Shown here one piece after another: positions 49,701 to 57,166 of a DNA stretch of 60,447 bases (position 1 is its first letter; the number at the start of each line of letters is the position of its first letter). The position numbers were made by a program, and so were the translations under genes. Under the pieces are notes generated by a model. The model saw nothing but the letters and a program-made list of their open reading frames with translations, had not been told where the DNA came from and made no database searches. Source of the stretch: a virus; IMG/VR virus record IMGVR_UViG_3300031885_000015, positions 1 through 60,447 of that record; one strand, written 5' to 3'.

Positions 49701-50500
49701 ATGACGCCCTTAGTGGTCTCTGCAATTAGCGCAGAGGCACCTCCATACCTCTTCTCTATACCTTTCAGCAATGCAGCGATACCAACGTCAGCAGGTATCT
49801 TTAGCTCAGCACCGATATGCTCCATTTGGTGCGCCGTGAGCTTTAGTTCCTGCTGGAGTATCTCGAAAGCTGGTATTCCCGCTTGAGCAAGCTGAATCAA
49901 CTCACGAGCAGCTACAACGCCTCTTGTATGGATCTCACCAAAGGCTTTGGTGATCCTATTCAAGACGTCTTCTTCTGCTCCCATCAAAGAAGCAGCATCC
50001 GTGATTGCCCTCAGCGTTGGTATGACAGTCTCTGCAGCGAAGCCCATGGCCATAAGTCTCTGAGCAGCAACCTGAGCGTCCTTCATCTGAAAGGGGGTCA
50101 CAGCTGCAAAGTCTTCCAGTAAGCCTAGGAATACCTTGGCCTCAGACTTGGACCTCAGCATTAGACCAAAAGAGACCGCTGCAGCTTCCATGTCTTGACT
50201 AAATTGAAACAGCTCTGTAGAAGCTTGCCTAATCACGTTTATGAGCCGATAGAACCCCTGCGCAATCAAGATACCAGTGACGACCTTAGACATGTCCTTT
50301 ATATAGCCTCGAGTGGTCCACGTTAACCTCTCTACAGCATCGCCAGTTTTGCTGATCGCAGCCTGGGGCTGCGTCCCCAGAGAGGAGGACATCTGACTTC
50401 CAGCCTCAGCAGCTGCCTGCATTGCACCCTGAAGTCCTGCTCGAAACTCTTGAGCTCGCAGGGAGAGGTTCGCATACAGATCCCCAACTCTCATCGACAT
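46754..50500 (-). CDS. tape measure protein
   Basis: A 1248-residue protein. Residues 1-150 are the helical start with a chaperone-binding surface; 60-330 match tape measure proteins (FQMKDAQVAAQRLMAMGFAAE...ELIQLAQAGIPAFE). Hydrophobic spans lie around 330-490. Residues about 600-1005 are 11-residue repeats with two Trp per unit (TWDTFKNWSSN and variants). A Thr/Ala/Gly-rich linker (about 1060-1170) precedes a C-terminal domain with AAIGEGNRREAVLPLS, the usual tape-measure end. It sets tail length. ATG 50500 after GGGAGGGG. Confidence 0.92.
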   Translation of the reverse strand: MSMRVGDLYANLSLRAQEFRAGLQGAMQAAAEAGSQMSSSLGTQPQAAISKTGDAVERLTWTTRGYIKDMSKVVTGILIAQGFYRLINVIRQASTELFQFSQDMEAAAVSFGLMLRSKSEAKVFLGLLEDFAAVTPFQMKDAQVAAQRLMAMGFAAETVIPTLRAITDAASLMGAEEDVLNRITKAFGEIHTRGVVAARELIQLAQAGIPAFEILQQELKLTAHQMEHIGAELKIPADVGIAALLKGIEKRYGGASALIAETTKGVISTIRDNLLLIGRSLFTGMYTAIGVRLKELRDWLNWARSLMRRGGVGALFESIVSPKAQATVRLAIVAVGSLVGSFKLLRNALVSVLGTASELFLRTLQVALPILAGAARSVAVLAEWLARATPLARWFGYALGALWVAAATRVAVLGLVGAIKLLYVASGAAAGIRMLTGAVQALYIAMAKNPITALILVVASALLSLALQSRAVQGWIRRLTGSLLDLYGLNTQGALEPVFASGYEDDIARYNKWLGDTSAGLAAMADSAEKANKRMVASFDEVYQIPEELDSAGLNLKDLEDAFKLPEVLPDIAKFFKGVGDMALPPMKSFAQWLKETLDLRPLSEVYRDVKQWVLNTARSIGDWVADTVDRVHNWVDRTWGSFANWCVDVYTKVKTWASDTWDTFKSWSSNTWTTFKNWTSRTWQKFTQWASDTWDTFKNWSSNTWTTFKNWSSDTYNTITDWIARTWSSFADWTSRTWQKFTQWASDTWDTFKNWSSNTWTTFKNWSSDTLTTFKNWCASVGGSIANWASGTWTTIETWVTNTRANLGGWVSDTRASLSSWVTSTRAALQGWTSDVRDTLQSWVTSTRASLQAWVTSTRASFEGWVTGTWGTFSTWAANTWGAFSTWAANTLGTLTGWASNTWGAFTMWAANTWTAIKTWCFNTQYSFSTWFGTAAFNFTTWFTNNIASFSSWALTTWTTVKTWDTNLSATLTNWAATAWQTIKTWCANAIASFKQWVVDIGSVFRGIVPSFSSAIAPMIDALRSLGNRLISLAQGIAARIKAILQSASQGGAGGGTTAGGVGAGGGSAATTTTTASVATSASSGTAGTTGTAAPSPTGTKPDPGTTGVPGTVAPSTTVAKVATTAAKVTTTTTTTLKTEVPTTGSGRFGGATLAAGGVITRPQIAAIGEGNRREAVLPLSREALRPFAQVIAAELAGVIATLPGRGSQEGSPPVYVGTLIADERSLKELERRLHFIRVKEDQRRGA

Positions 50501-50515
50501 GCAAACCCCTCCCTG

Positions 50516-50734
50516 TCACAGAATTTGGTCTATGAACGCAACCTTCCTCGTCTCCTGTGCCTCTGAACTAGACATGAGCTCCGTGTGTACACCACATAGA
50601 GTCTGTAGCCTACGAGGCGTACACGCCCAGAACTCTCGCTCTGACATCCTCAGTACTACAGTGCCTATATAGTAGAGGAAGGGCCAGTTCCACCCGTCGT
50701 CCTCTTCAGCGGCGACGGGGCTACTTCGTTTCCC
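50516..50734 (-). CDS. tail assembly chaperone, -1 frameshift extension
   Basis: From the slippery heptamer G-GGA-AAC (50734-50728 on the minus strand, in frame with the chaperone) the -1 frame stays open to the TGA at 50516. It encodes DDGWNWPFLYYIGTVVLRM then SEREFWACTPRRL, the typical T extension of siphovirus G/GT chaperones. The fusion binds the tape measure. An internal ATG near 50634 could also be used. Confidence 0.85.
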   Translation of the reverse strand, partial: GKRSSPVAAEEDDGWNWPFLYYIGTVVLRMSEREFWACTPRRLQTLCGVHTELMSSSEAQETRKVAFIDQIL

Positions 50735-51099
50735 CCTGCAGCTACCCTGACCGCTTCAGCTGTCTTAGCTGGAGCTGCTTCAGGAGGCTTCTCCGCAGGT
50801 TCCTCAGGAAGAGCAATCTGAGTAGCCTCCATGATCAACTCAGTGAGTTCCTTAATGCCTGCAAAGCCAACCCAAGCCCCTACGTCTTCTGGCTTAAGCT
50901 CTTTGTCCTCGTGGACCAGCCCGGCCCACAGAAGATCCCTCACCGCTCTAGCACTTCCGCTCTGTAGAGCATCGAAGACTGCAGTGATGGAGCCATACAG
51001 ATCCTCAAGGCGAGCAAAGGCGTTCAGATCATACTTCAGGTGGCGTTCCTTATCCAGTAGAACAGGAACTTGTCTCGCTAGTACTTTGCCTACGTTCAT
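50665..51099 (-). CDS. tail assembly chaperone (gpG-like)
   Basis: A 144-residue protein: YDLNAFARLEDLYGSITAVFDAL...RAVRDLLWAGLVHEDKELKPEDVG is the usual chaperone core. It ends in a Pro/Ala-rich linker. ATG 51099 has GGGAGGTG upstream. Located between tail tube and tape measure as in lambda-like tails. Confidence 0.88.
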   Translation of the reverse strand: MNVGKVLARQVPVLLDKERHLKYDLNAFARLEDLYGSITAVFDALQSGSARAVRDLLWAGLVHEDKELKPEDVGAWVGFAGIKELTELIMEATQIALPEEPAEKPPEAAPAKTAEAVRVAAGGNEVAPSPLKRTTGGTGPSSTI

Positions 51100-51169
51100 G
51101 GCCACACCTCCCAACCCAAGCTAAACCTGCTGATTCTAGACAGCTCTAAGTGGCTACCTACGAGGAACT

Positions 51170-52057
51170 CTATGCGATTGTGGTGAAGTCGGTGACCTTG
51201 TTCTGAGCCAAGTGGTTACCTGCGAGATCCTTCACATTGGAGGTTGCAACTGCTATATAAGCAGTGCTGTTACCAAGACTACCCGTGGGGTTGAGGGTTA
51301 CTATAGTGTGAAGGCCGTTGATACTGAGGTCTGCAGCAACTAGAGTCCCATCAGAGGCCTTGATCAGGAAGAAGTTGCTAGAACCGACATCAGAGGCATA
51401 GATAGCCTCGCTGAAGGTCCACACCACGTTGGCGGTGATGGCGACATCTATTGCGCCATCTAGTGGCAAAATAGTGGCCGTGGGAGCAGTTATATCAGGT
51501 GCACCCTCTACTGCGAGGAACCAGTTAGTACCCGTTTCAGCAACATAGTCTGGGTGATCGGTGTCGGCCTGCTTAATCCAAGCCTCGTCGTGGTCGCGCT
51601 TCACAAACCTAGCCGCCAGAGTTGGCGTCTGGAAGTTAACCTCATCGCCTTTGGTCTCGTGCTTCATCTCAGGGACCGAGAACTTGCCCTTATGGAGCCA
51701 CACGTACCGATACGCTCCATTAGACTTAAGGGATCTGAAGCCTATGGCTACCCAAGGAGCTATGTCACTAGCTCCACGAGTCATGACTCCACCCACCACA
51801 GTGTGTCCGAGCAGAACTGCCTGAGTGTCTGTGTCGAAATCAGACGCTATGAGCTCTAGCTCGATCTCTCCCAAGATGGAAGCGATCTCCATAGGCCCAT
51901 CATCAGCGAAGAGGGTCTCCAGCTTTGGGTTCGGGTTGATGTTCGCCTGGATCGCTCCCACGACCGCCACTGGGGTGTCATACGTTACACCGCCAGTGGT
52001 GTCTGTTAGCAGGAGGGCGTAATGGAGGTCCTTCAAACCTACAACAGTACCTGGCAT
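51170..52057 (-). CDS. major tail tube protein with Ig-like (Big_5) domain
   Basis: A 295-residue protein. Residues 1-185 form the tail tube (LFADDGPMEIASILGEIELELIASDFDT...FRSLKSNGAYRYVWLHKGKF). Residues about 190-295 are a Big_5/SbsA-type Ig-like domain (PTATILPLDGAIDVAITANVVWTFSEAI...LKDLAGNHL) that would project from the tube. ATG 52057 after AAAGGAGTGAG. Confidence 0.85.
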   Translation of the reverse strand: MPGTVVGLKDLHYALLLTDTTGGVTYDTPVAVVGAIQANINPNPKLETLFADDGPMEIASILGEIELELIASDFDTDTQAVLLGHTVVGGVMTRGASDIAPWVAIGFRSLKSNGAYRYVWLHKGKFSVPEMKHETKGDEVNFQTPTLAARFVKRDHDEAWIKQADTDHPDYVAETGTNWFLAVEGAPDITAPTATILPLDGAIDVAITANVVWTFSEAIYASDVGSSNFFLIKASDGTLVAADLSINGLHTIVTLNPTGSLGNSTAYIAVATSNVKDLAGNHLAQNKVTDFTTIA

Positions 52058-52071
52058 CTGACTCACTCCTT

Positions 52072-52464
52072 TTAGTCTCGATAGGTTATGATCAAGAAGC
52101 TAAAAGCGAACACTACGCGACCGTTCTTATCAACGGTGAGTTTAAAGGGATTATGCTGTGCACTAATCACCCCCCAACGGACGCTTGTCAGCCCTACAAT
52201 CCGGTCTAGAGGCTTATCAAGTAGCCTAAAGATACTCATAATCTTATCTCGAGCTGCTGCATAGCTTGTATTTCTCACCTGGATCTGAACTGACCGAGAG
52301 ACCGCATCCACGCCAGTGGTTGTACCAAATCCTGCAGACTCGAACGCCACAACCACGTTATCTGGGGTGTCAGGCAGATTATCCCGAAAGTAATCCACCC
52401 CATCATTCAATACTATGCTATTTAACTTCAGATACGCCCCAAGATCCTGCAACAAGTTAGCCAC
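52072..52464 (-). CDS. tail terminator / minor tail completion protein
   Basis: A 130-residue alpha/beta protein (NVVVAFESAGFGTTTGVDAVSRSVQIQVRNTSYAAARDKIMSI) typical of the tail terminator or tail completion family. It caps the tube and joins it to the head. Overlaps the upstream gene by 8 nt. Confidence 0.72.
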   Translation of the reverse strand: MANLLQDLGAYLKLNSIVLNDGVDYFRDNLPDTPDNVVVAFESAGFGTTTGVDAVSRSVQIQVRNTSYAAARDKIMSIFRLLDKPLDRIVGLTSVRWGVISAQHNPFKLTVDKNGRVVFAFSFLIITYRD

Positions 52465-53017
52465 TTGCTACACTCCTCTGGAACGCGCGCCTGATTCTCT
52501 GACCAATCCGCGCAGACATGGTAGGCCCGAGGGGAGCCCCCCCTCGAGTCAGTACAGTCCCAGTGGAGGGCGCTGTAGTCATCTGCCTAGAGCTCCCCTT
52601 GAAGAAGCCTGCTCCACCCGCAGCATACCATATAGGATCCGATAAGTATCTCGCCTTTCCTATCGCATGAAACGCTGCCAAGTCTTCGTGGACCGTGACA
52701 GCATACTCTCTAGCATGCTGTCCTGTCTTGGGGTTGATAACACTATGCTCCCCCCCGTACCCAAAGGTCACCTTGGCTTCCTCATCATCCTGCTTAGGCG
52801 ATTCTACGTAGCCACTCTCCTGCAAGGCCCCCGTATCTACTGGGACCTCGTCGAAGCTTTTTAGCATTATTCGAATGGCCTCCTCCTCCAGGGCAGGCCC
52901 AGTAAGCTCCATAGCGTATCTCAATATTCTTCGGAGGTTAGCCTCCATACCCTGTAGCCCTTGCATCTCGAACCCTATTCGAACCCCCCGGTATCTAGCC
53001 ATACGTCTTGCCATCAT
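52457..53017 (-). CDS. HK97 gp10-like head-tail protein
   Basis: A 186-residue protein: GLQGMEANLRRILRYAMELTGPALEEEAIRIM and SFDEVPVDTGALQESGYVE are the HK97 gp10 signature. It contributes to tail completion. Coupled by overlap with both neighbours. Confidence 0.82.
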   Translation of the reverse strand: MMARRMARYRGVRIGFEMQGLQGMEANLRRILRYAMELTGPALEEEAIRIMLKSFDEVPVDTGALQESGYVESPKQDDEEAKVTFGYGGEHSVINPKTGQHAREYAVTVHEDLAAFHAIGKARYLSDPIWYAAGGAGFFKGSSRQMTTAPSTGTVLTRGGAPLGPTMSARIGQRIRRAFQRSVASG

Positions 53018-53337
53018 AGATACACCTCGATGTAGTCAACGTCACCTCTCTCGTTCTTGTAAGGAGCAATGTGGAGGATCGGCGGCTGTCTTCCATCAGG
53101 TAGTACTAGCCGATCCTTCAAAGTTATGGCTCTCGTATCAGTGGTGCTGTCCAAATACACAGTCCAGTTAGACACAACTTCATTGCCAGAGTCATCCCGT
53201 ACCATGGTTTGCTTACCTTGGATAGAGCACGCAAGCTGCTTGCCCACCGCGTACGTAGCTTCTCCAGCCCCATCTACGGACTTAAGAGATTGTAGGGTTA
53301 TCGCGTCGTGGAGCCAATCAACCAAGGTCTTGTCCAC
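53014..53337 (-). CDS. head closure (head-tail joining) protein
   Basis: A 107-residue beta-barrel type protein (VSNWTVYLDSTTDTRAITLKDRLVLPDGRQPPILHI), the usual stopper/head closure size and position between connector and gp10. Confidence 0.7.
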   Translation of the reverse strand: MDKTLVDWLHDAITLQSLKSVDGAGEATYAVGKQLACSIQGKQTMVRDDSGNEVVSNWTVYLDSTTDTRAITLKDRLVLPDGRQPPILHIAPYKNERGDVDYIEVYL

Positions 53338-53367
53338 AGATAAGCACCTCTGTGTGAAAAGCTAGCT

Positions 53368-53766
53368 TTACACGTTCCTCATCAAATCCGTCGTGAATAG
53401 GGGCTGCCGGAGACTAGAATCAGCCTCGTCACTATCCTTATCTGCTACTGCCATATTACCTGCGTAGGGAACGCGACAGCCCAAGGCTTTCCTCCGTAGT
53501 TCCTTAGCGAGCTCCATGTATCTCTGCGACCTCGCTTCAGCCTCAAGCCGCAGAGATCCTAACTGCCTGGTAACCTCCCGTGCAAACTTTCTAGCCAGAA
53601 ACTCGCAGCACCGAGCCGCTGCTCCATACAGATTGGCCTCCACACTGATGGCGTACGTGATCTCGGCATCCGTGAGCTGAGGATCACTCTGGGTAGTATC
53701 ACCAATCTCCAAGCGAGTAGCGTCTATAGCGTTATTTGCAGGATCACCACCATAAGTCCAGCTCAT
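53368..53766 (-). CDS. head-tail connector (gp6-like adaptor)
   Basis: A 132-residue helical protein: MSWTYGGDPANNAIDATRLEIGDT...LTDAEITYAISVEANLYGAAARCCEFLARKFA is the typical adaptor that sits below the portal. Confidence 0.78.
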   Translation of the reverse strand: MSWTYGGDPANNAIDATRLEIGDTTQSDPQLTDAEITYAISVEANLYGAAARCCEFLARKFAREVTRQLGSLRLEAEARSQRYMELAKELRRKALGCRVPYAGNMAVADKDSDEADSSLRQPLFTTDLMRNV

Positions 53767-53788
53767 CTAGCTCACCCACTCTCCAGAA

Positions 53789-53812
53789 GTGGGGGAGGGA
53801 GGCCTCCCCCAC
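53789..53812 (-). terminator. hairpin after the major capsid gene
   Basis: A 10-bp perfect GC-rich stem (53789-53798 with 53803-53812), loop GAGG, no T run. It probably stabilises or attenuates the capsid mRNA so that capsid protein exceeds connector. Confidence 0.7.
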
Positions 53813-53829
53813 CCCCTGAAGTTACCACG

Positions 53830-54807
53830 TTACGCCACGGCATCGATGAAGAACCCACCAAGCTCTGCCGCGACTACCTTCTGATCGAAGGCCATCTCGC
53901 CTTCAATTCGCTCGGTACCCAGGCCGTGGAGAGGGACCGGTATACGAAGTACCCGGTTGCCATACGCTCCAGCTCCCATCAGGCCACTCCACACGAAGTT
54001 GTAGCCTGCAGAAGGAGTCTTGAGGGCGGGCCTAGGAGCCGCATAGCACAGGAAAGCGTGCTTACCAAGGATGAAGCTGTTGGCCTCTGCAGCCTTTCTC
54101 GCTGCAGTGTTCTTGACAGACTCAGCGATAAGCACCTGCTCAACGTCGAAGAGCGCAGCAAGCAACTCAGGAGTCACAATCCCTCTCTGAGTGTACTTGA
54201 TCCGCTCCAGGATCGAAGGATGGTTCTTAAGCTGCTTGTACACTCTAACGCTCAAGACGAGCCTGTTAGCCTTCTGGCCAGTCTTCTCAAGGATGTCAAC
54301 CTGCATTGTATCAACATCCGTGATCGGAGTGGCTCCAGCCAGATGCCACTGCAAGAACTGGTTAGCTTCAGGAGCTTCTAGGACACCAGTCTTCTCTGTA
54401 TTCCACACGCCAGGCACGAAGAACTTGGAGGCCCAGAGAACCTCTCTACGAATCATCAGCTTTTGGGTGACGAACTCGGTGGCATCCTGATCAGGATTAA
54501 GCGGAACATCACTGTTCTGCCGGTCCTCTTCAGTGACATCCTTGTGGTATGCGTACTTCCTGCAGAAGTAGTTTGGGGTGTTATCAATCTCATAGTCGCC
54601 ACCAGCAGACTCCGCATCAGGAGCCCTTTCTGCAGCCTCGTCACGGAAGAAATCTTCACGCTTGTACAGGAAGTACCGATCCGACTGCTTCACTACTGGC
54701 ACGTTCGGGAAGACTCTGTCAGCAATGAATGCACTTGGGGCCTGGAAATACGCCACACTGATGTTGGTCAGCGCTTGGTCAATATGGACCTGTTGACGAG
54801 TCGGCAT
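53830..54807 (-). CDS. major capsid protein
   Basis: A 325-residue protein: QALTNISVAYFQAPSAFIADRVFPNVPVVKQSDRYFLYKREDFFRDEA is typical of a large HK97-fold capsid family; later VLSVRVYKQLKNHPSILERIKYTQRG. No maturation prohead helix is visible since a separate scaffold is encoded. Flanked by hairpins at both ends. Confidence 0.88.
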   Translation of the reverse strand: MPTRQQVHIDQALTNISVAYFQAPSAFIADRVFPNVPVVKQSDRYFLYKREDFFRDEAAERAPDAESAGGDYEIDNTPNYFCRKYAYHKDVTEEDRQNSDVPLNPDQDATEFVTQKLMIRREVLWASKFFVPGVWNTEKTGVLEAPEANQFLQWHLAGATPITDVDTMQVDILEKTGQKANRLVLSVRVYKQLKNHPSILERIKYTQRGIVTPELLAALFDVEQVLIAESVKNTAARKAAEANSFILGKHAFLCYAAPRPALKTPSAGYNFVWSGLMGAGAYGNRVLRIPVPLHGLGTERIEGEMAFDQKVVAAELGGFFIDAVA

Positions 54808-54851
54808 CCAACCTCACTCCTTTCTCAGAACCTTCATGTAGCTAGCAGTCA

Positions 54852-54870
54852 GCGAAGCCTTCAGCTTCGC
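54852..54870 (-). terminator. small hairpin before the capsid gene
   Basis: A 7-bp stem GCGAAGC (54852-54858) with GCTTCGC (54864-54870), loop 5, in the gap between decoration and capsid genes. Possible processing site. Confidence 0.45.
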
Positions 54871-54874
54871 AGAC

Positions 54875-55633
54875 TTACTTCTCAATCACCAGGAGCAGCA
54901 CACCAGCACCGTCGGTGAACGGGTCAGCCGTGTCAGCAACCACGATACTGATCGTATCGTCAGCCGCGAACGCGTTGGTTGCCGTGATCTCGGTGGCGTC
55001 GATAACCTTACCCAACGTATCTGGATCCGTACCAGCACCACCGACGTCTAGAGCCAGCTCTCCACCGGTCACAGGCGCAGCGCCAATCAGGAGGCTGACA
55101 ACGCAGTTACAGTCAGCAGCATCGGTGGTAGGAGTAGTCACCAGGAAGGATAGTTTCTTCAGCGACCCTGCGAAGCCTGGAGTGTACGCAGTCATGGCAT
55201 CCATATCATCCAGGCTGACGAGAGTCACCGGGATTACCAGAATGGAGGGAGCTGACGCGACGCCAGTGGTGCCTGTTGCCGTCCTGGTTACCAACAGTAC
55301 GGTGTGGACCTCGTTGAGGGAACCAGCCTCACGGGCGACTGCGATGACGCAGTCATCACCACCAGCTGTCACGAGTCTACCAGCAGCGTCGGGCGTAAGG
55401 TTCGAGCCTGCGTCAACGGCCCCTCCGTATACCGCAAAGCTCTCCCCTAGTACCATGACATTACCAGCCTGGCCCAATGCAGGAGTGTCCTGCAGGATGC
55501 CGACCGCATTCTCTCCAGCTCCCGCGAGCGCAGCCTCTCCGTTAGCGTCCAACTTCACAGCACAGTGTTGCTTGCTGCTTAGATCAGCAGCAGCAATGGT
55601 CGTGATAGCTTGAAGTGGAATCCTATACGACAC
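54875..55633 (-). CDS. head decoration-like protein
   Basis: A 252-residue protein. Residues 1-110 match the small DUF2190-type decoration/stabilisation fold (AVKLDANGEAALAGAGENAVGILQDTPALGQAGNVMVLGES...AGRLV). A second beta domain follows (about 125-250). It should coat the capsid. GTG 55633 is chosen for GGGAGGTG 7 nt upstream; it overlaps the scaffold end. Confidence 0.75.
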   Translation of the reverse strand: MSYRIPLQAITTIAAADLSSKQHCAVKLDANGEAALAGAGENAVGILQDTPALGQAGNVMVLGESFAVYGGAVDAGSNLTPDAAGRLVTAGGDDCVIAVAREAGSLNEVHTVLLVTRTATGTTGVASAPSILVIPVTLVSLDDMDAMTAYTPGFAGSLKKLSFLVTTPTTDAADCNCVVSLLIGAAPVTGGELALDVGGAGTDPDTLGKVIDATEITATNAFAADDTISIVVADTADPFTDGAGVLLLVIEK

Positions 55634-56561
55634 CTGGTTCACCTCCCTGCTCCTGCTCTTTCTGGTACTCGGCGTAGAGAGCAGGATCTGCATTCATGAC
55701 CTGGGTCCGAGCCTGCTCGACCGTCAGCTTAGCAGCACTCTTCAGGACAAGCTCGTCAGCTTTCTTACAGATCTTGTCCCATGCGCTACCGACCTCACCC
55801 CTGGCATCCGTACCAACAGTCTTGAAGAGCTGACTCTTACTCAGAGCAGTGCTAGCATCTCGAAGCACTGGCTCCAGCTTAGAGTAGGCCTCAGGGGCCT
55901 TCTCAGCAAGGCTCTTCAACACCAGAGCAAGCTCCTCGGCCTTCATAGGAAGACACTCGAACTCCCGTGCCTTCTCTAGGTATTCTTTGCCAAGTCGCTG
56001 CTCTCTCTCAGCCTCAGCCAGCTTCTGAGCCTTCCCAGTGAGCTCCACCTGCTCCTCGAACCTCTTGCGGACTTCTGGATGTACGCCCTTCCAGATGTCC
56101 TCTGCCTCAGGGGCCTTGGCCTTCGTGAGGTCACCCACCTGCTTCGTGAGGTCACTCACCTGCTTCTGCAGGTTTTCTGCCTCAGTGGCCTTCTTCGTGA
56201 GGTCATCTACCTGTTTTTGCAGGGCTTCTGCTGCAGCAACCTTCTTCTCGAGCTCCTCGAGATAGGCCTTGACTGGATCAGGTAGAGCCTTCCTGATGTC
56301 TTCTGGAAGCATGAGATCACGCTCCTTTCCACCGGTAATACCAAACAGATCCTGAACCTGCTTTCGCAGGACAGCGTCCTGGAGGACACTCTTTATCAGC
56401 CCAACTGCCTTCTGAAGCACATCACCTCCTGAGCCGAGATTAGCATCTTGGCTGTCGATATCGTCGTCAGACTTTACAAGCACAACCCTAGCTTCCTCGC
56501 AGGCTGGCTCGGTCACGGATCCTAGAGTGTTGATCCTAAGGTTCCTCAAAAGTGCTGGCAT
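55623..56561 (-). CDS. scaffold protein
   Basis: A 312-residue protein with a long coiled coil (about 95-150, repeated LQKQVxDLTK units) and a charged helical rest, located between protease-like gene and capsid. It directs capsid assembly and is removed later. ATG 56561 overlaps the upstream stop. Confidence 0.78.
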   Translation of the reverse strand: MPALLRNLRINTLGSVTEPACEEARVVLVKSDDDIDSQDANLGSGGDVLQKAVGLIKSVLQDAVLRKQVQDLFGITGGKERDLMLPEDIRKALPDPVKAYLEELEKKVAAAEALQKQVDDLTKKATEAENLQKQVSDLTKQVGDLTKAKAPEAEDIWKGVHPEVRKRFEEQVELTGKAQKLAEAEREQRLGKEYLEKAREFECLPMKAEELALVLKSLAEKAPEAYSKLEPVLRDASTALSKSQLFKTVGTDARGEVGSAWDKICKKADELVLKSAAKLTVEQARTQVMNADPALYAEYQKEQEQGGEPGVV

Positions 56562-57166
56562 CACCCCACCTCCAACCGTGTCGCAGTCCCTGTGATCGAA
56601 AAACCTTTGTAGATCCCTTCCTTATGCTTCCTATAGACCTCCTTGTCTGGGATATGTATTCCTACGAACCAGCCTCGCTTTCCTACCGGTGGCGGAGAGC
56701 CTGGGAACATGGCCTTAAGGATGTCGTCTGTCACCACCAGAGACTGCACGAACCTGGAGGAGGGTACGATACGCCGGTGCATCTCGTCGTGCAGCGGAGC
56801 CTTCATGAACTCAATGACTGCTTTTTCTAGCTCTCTGTCCTCTACTATGTCCTTCTGCGTGTCAGTGTATGGTTGACCTCCCACTTTCGTGACCGAGCCC
56901 CATCCATACACCACTTGCTGGACATCATCGAGCTTGGAGACCTCTACGTAGGCCTCCCAATTCAAGATCTTGCTAACCCACTCACCCTTATCATTTTTGG
57001 ACCAGCCAGCGTCTTTCAGTCCACTCCAGGCTACCTGAGCTGCCTTGGCGTCATCATGATACTGCTGATAAGCGCTGTTGAATATCCTTCTCCAAGTAGA
57101 CTGAGCCTCGCCTGGTAGCGAATTTCTCACGCCTTCAGGAAGCTCCGAGTCGCTACTATACGGCAC
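56561..57166 (-). CDS. ChaB domain fused to XkdF-like prohead protease
   Basis: A 201-residue protein. Residues 1-55 (LPEGVRNSLPGEAQSTWRRIFNSAYQQYHDD...AAQVAWSGLKDAGW) match ChaB. Residues 60-201 match the XkdF-type phage protein (EVSKLDDVQQVVYGWGSV...HDEMHRRIV...GWFVGIHIPDKEVYRKHKEGIYKGFSITGTA), thought to be a prohead protease. It would mature the capsid; catalytic residues I cannot assign with certainty. Confidence 0.82.
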   Translation of the reverse strand: MPYSSDSELPEGVRNSLPGEAQSTWRRIFNSAYQQYHDDAKAAQVAWSGLKDAGWSKNDKGEWVSKILNWEAYVEVSKLDDVQQVVYGWGSVTKVGGQPYTDTQKDIVEDRELEKAVIEFMKAPLHDEMHRRIVPSSRFVQSLVVTDDILKAMFPGSPPPVGKRGWFVGIHIPDKEVYRKHKEGIYKGFSITGTATRLEVG

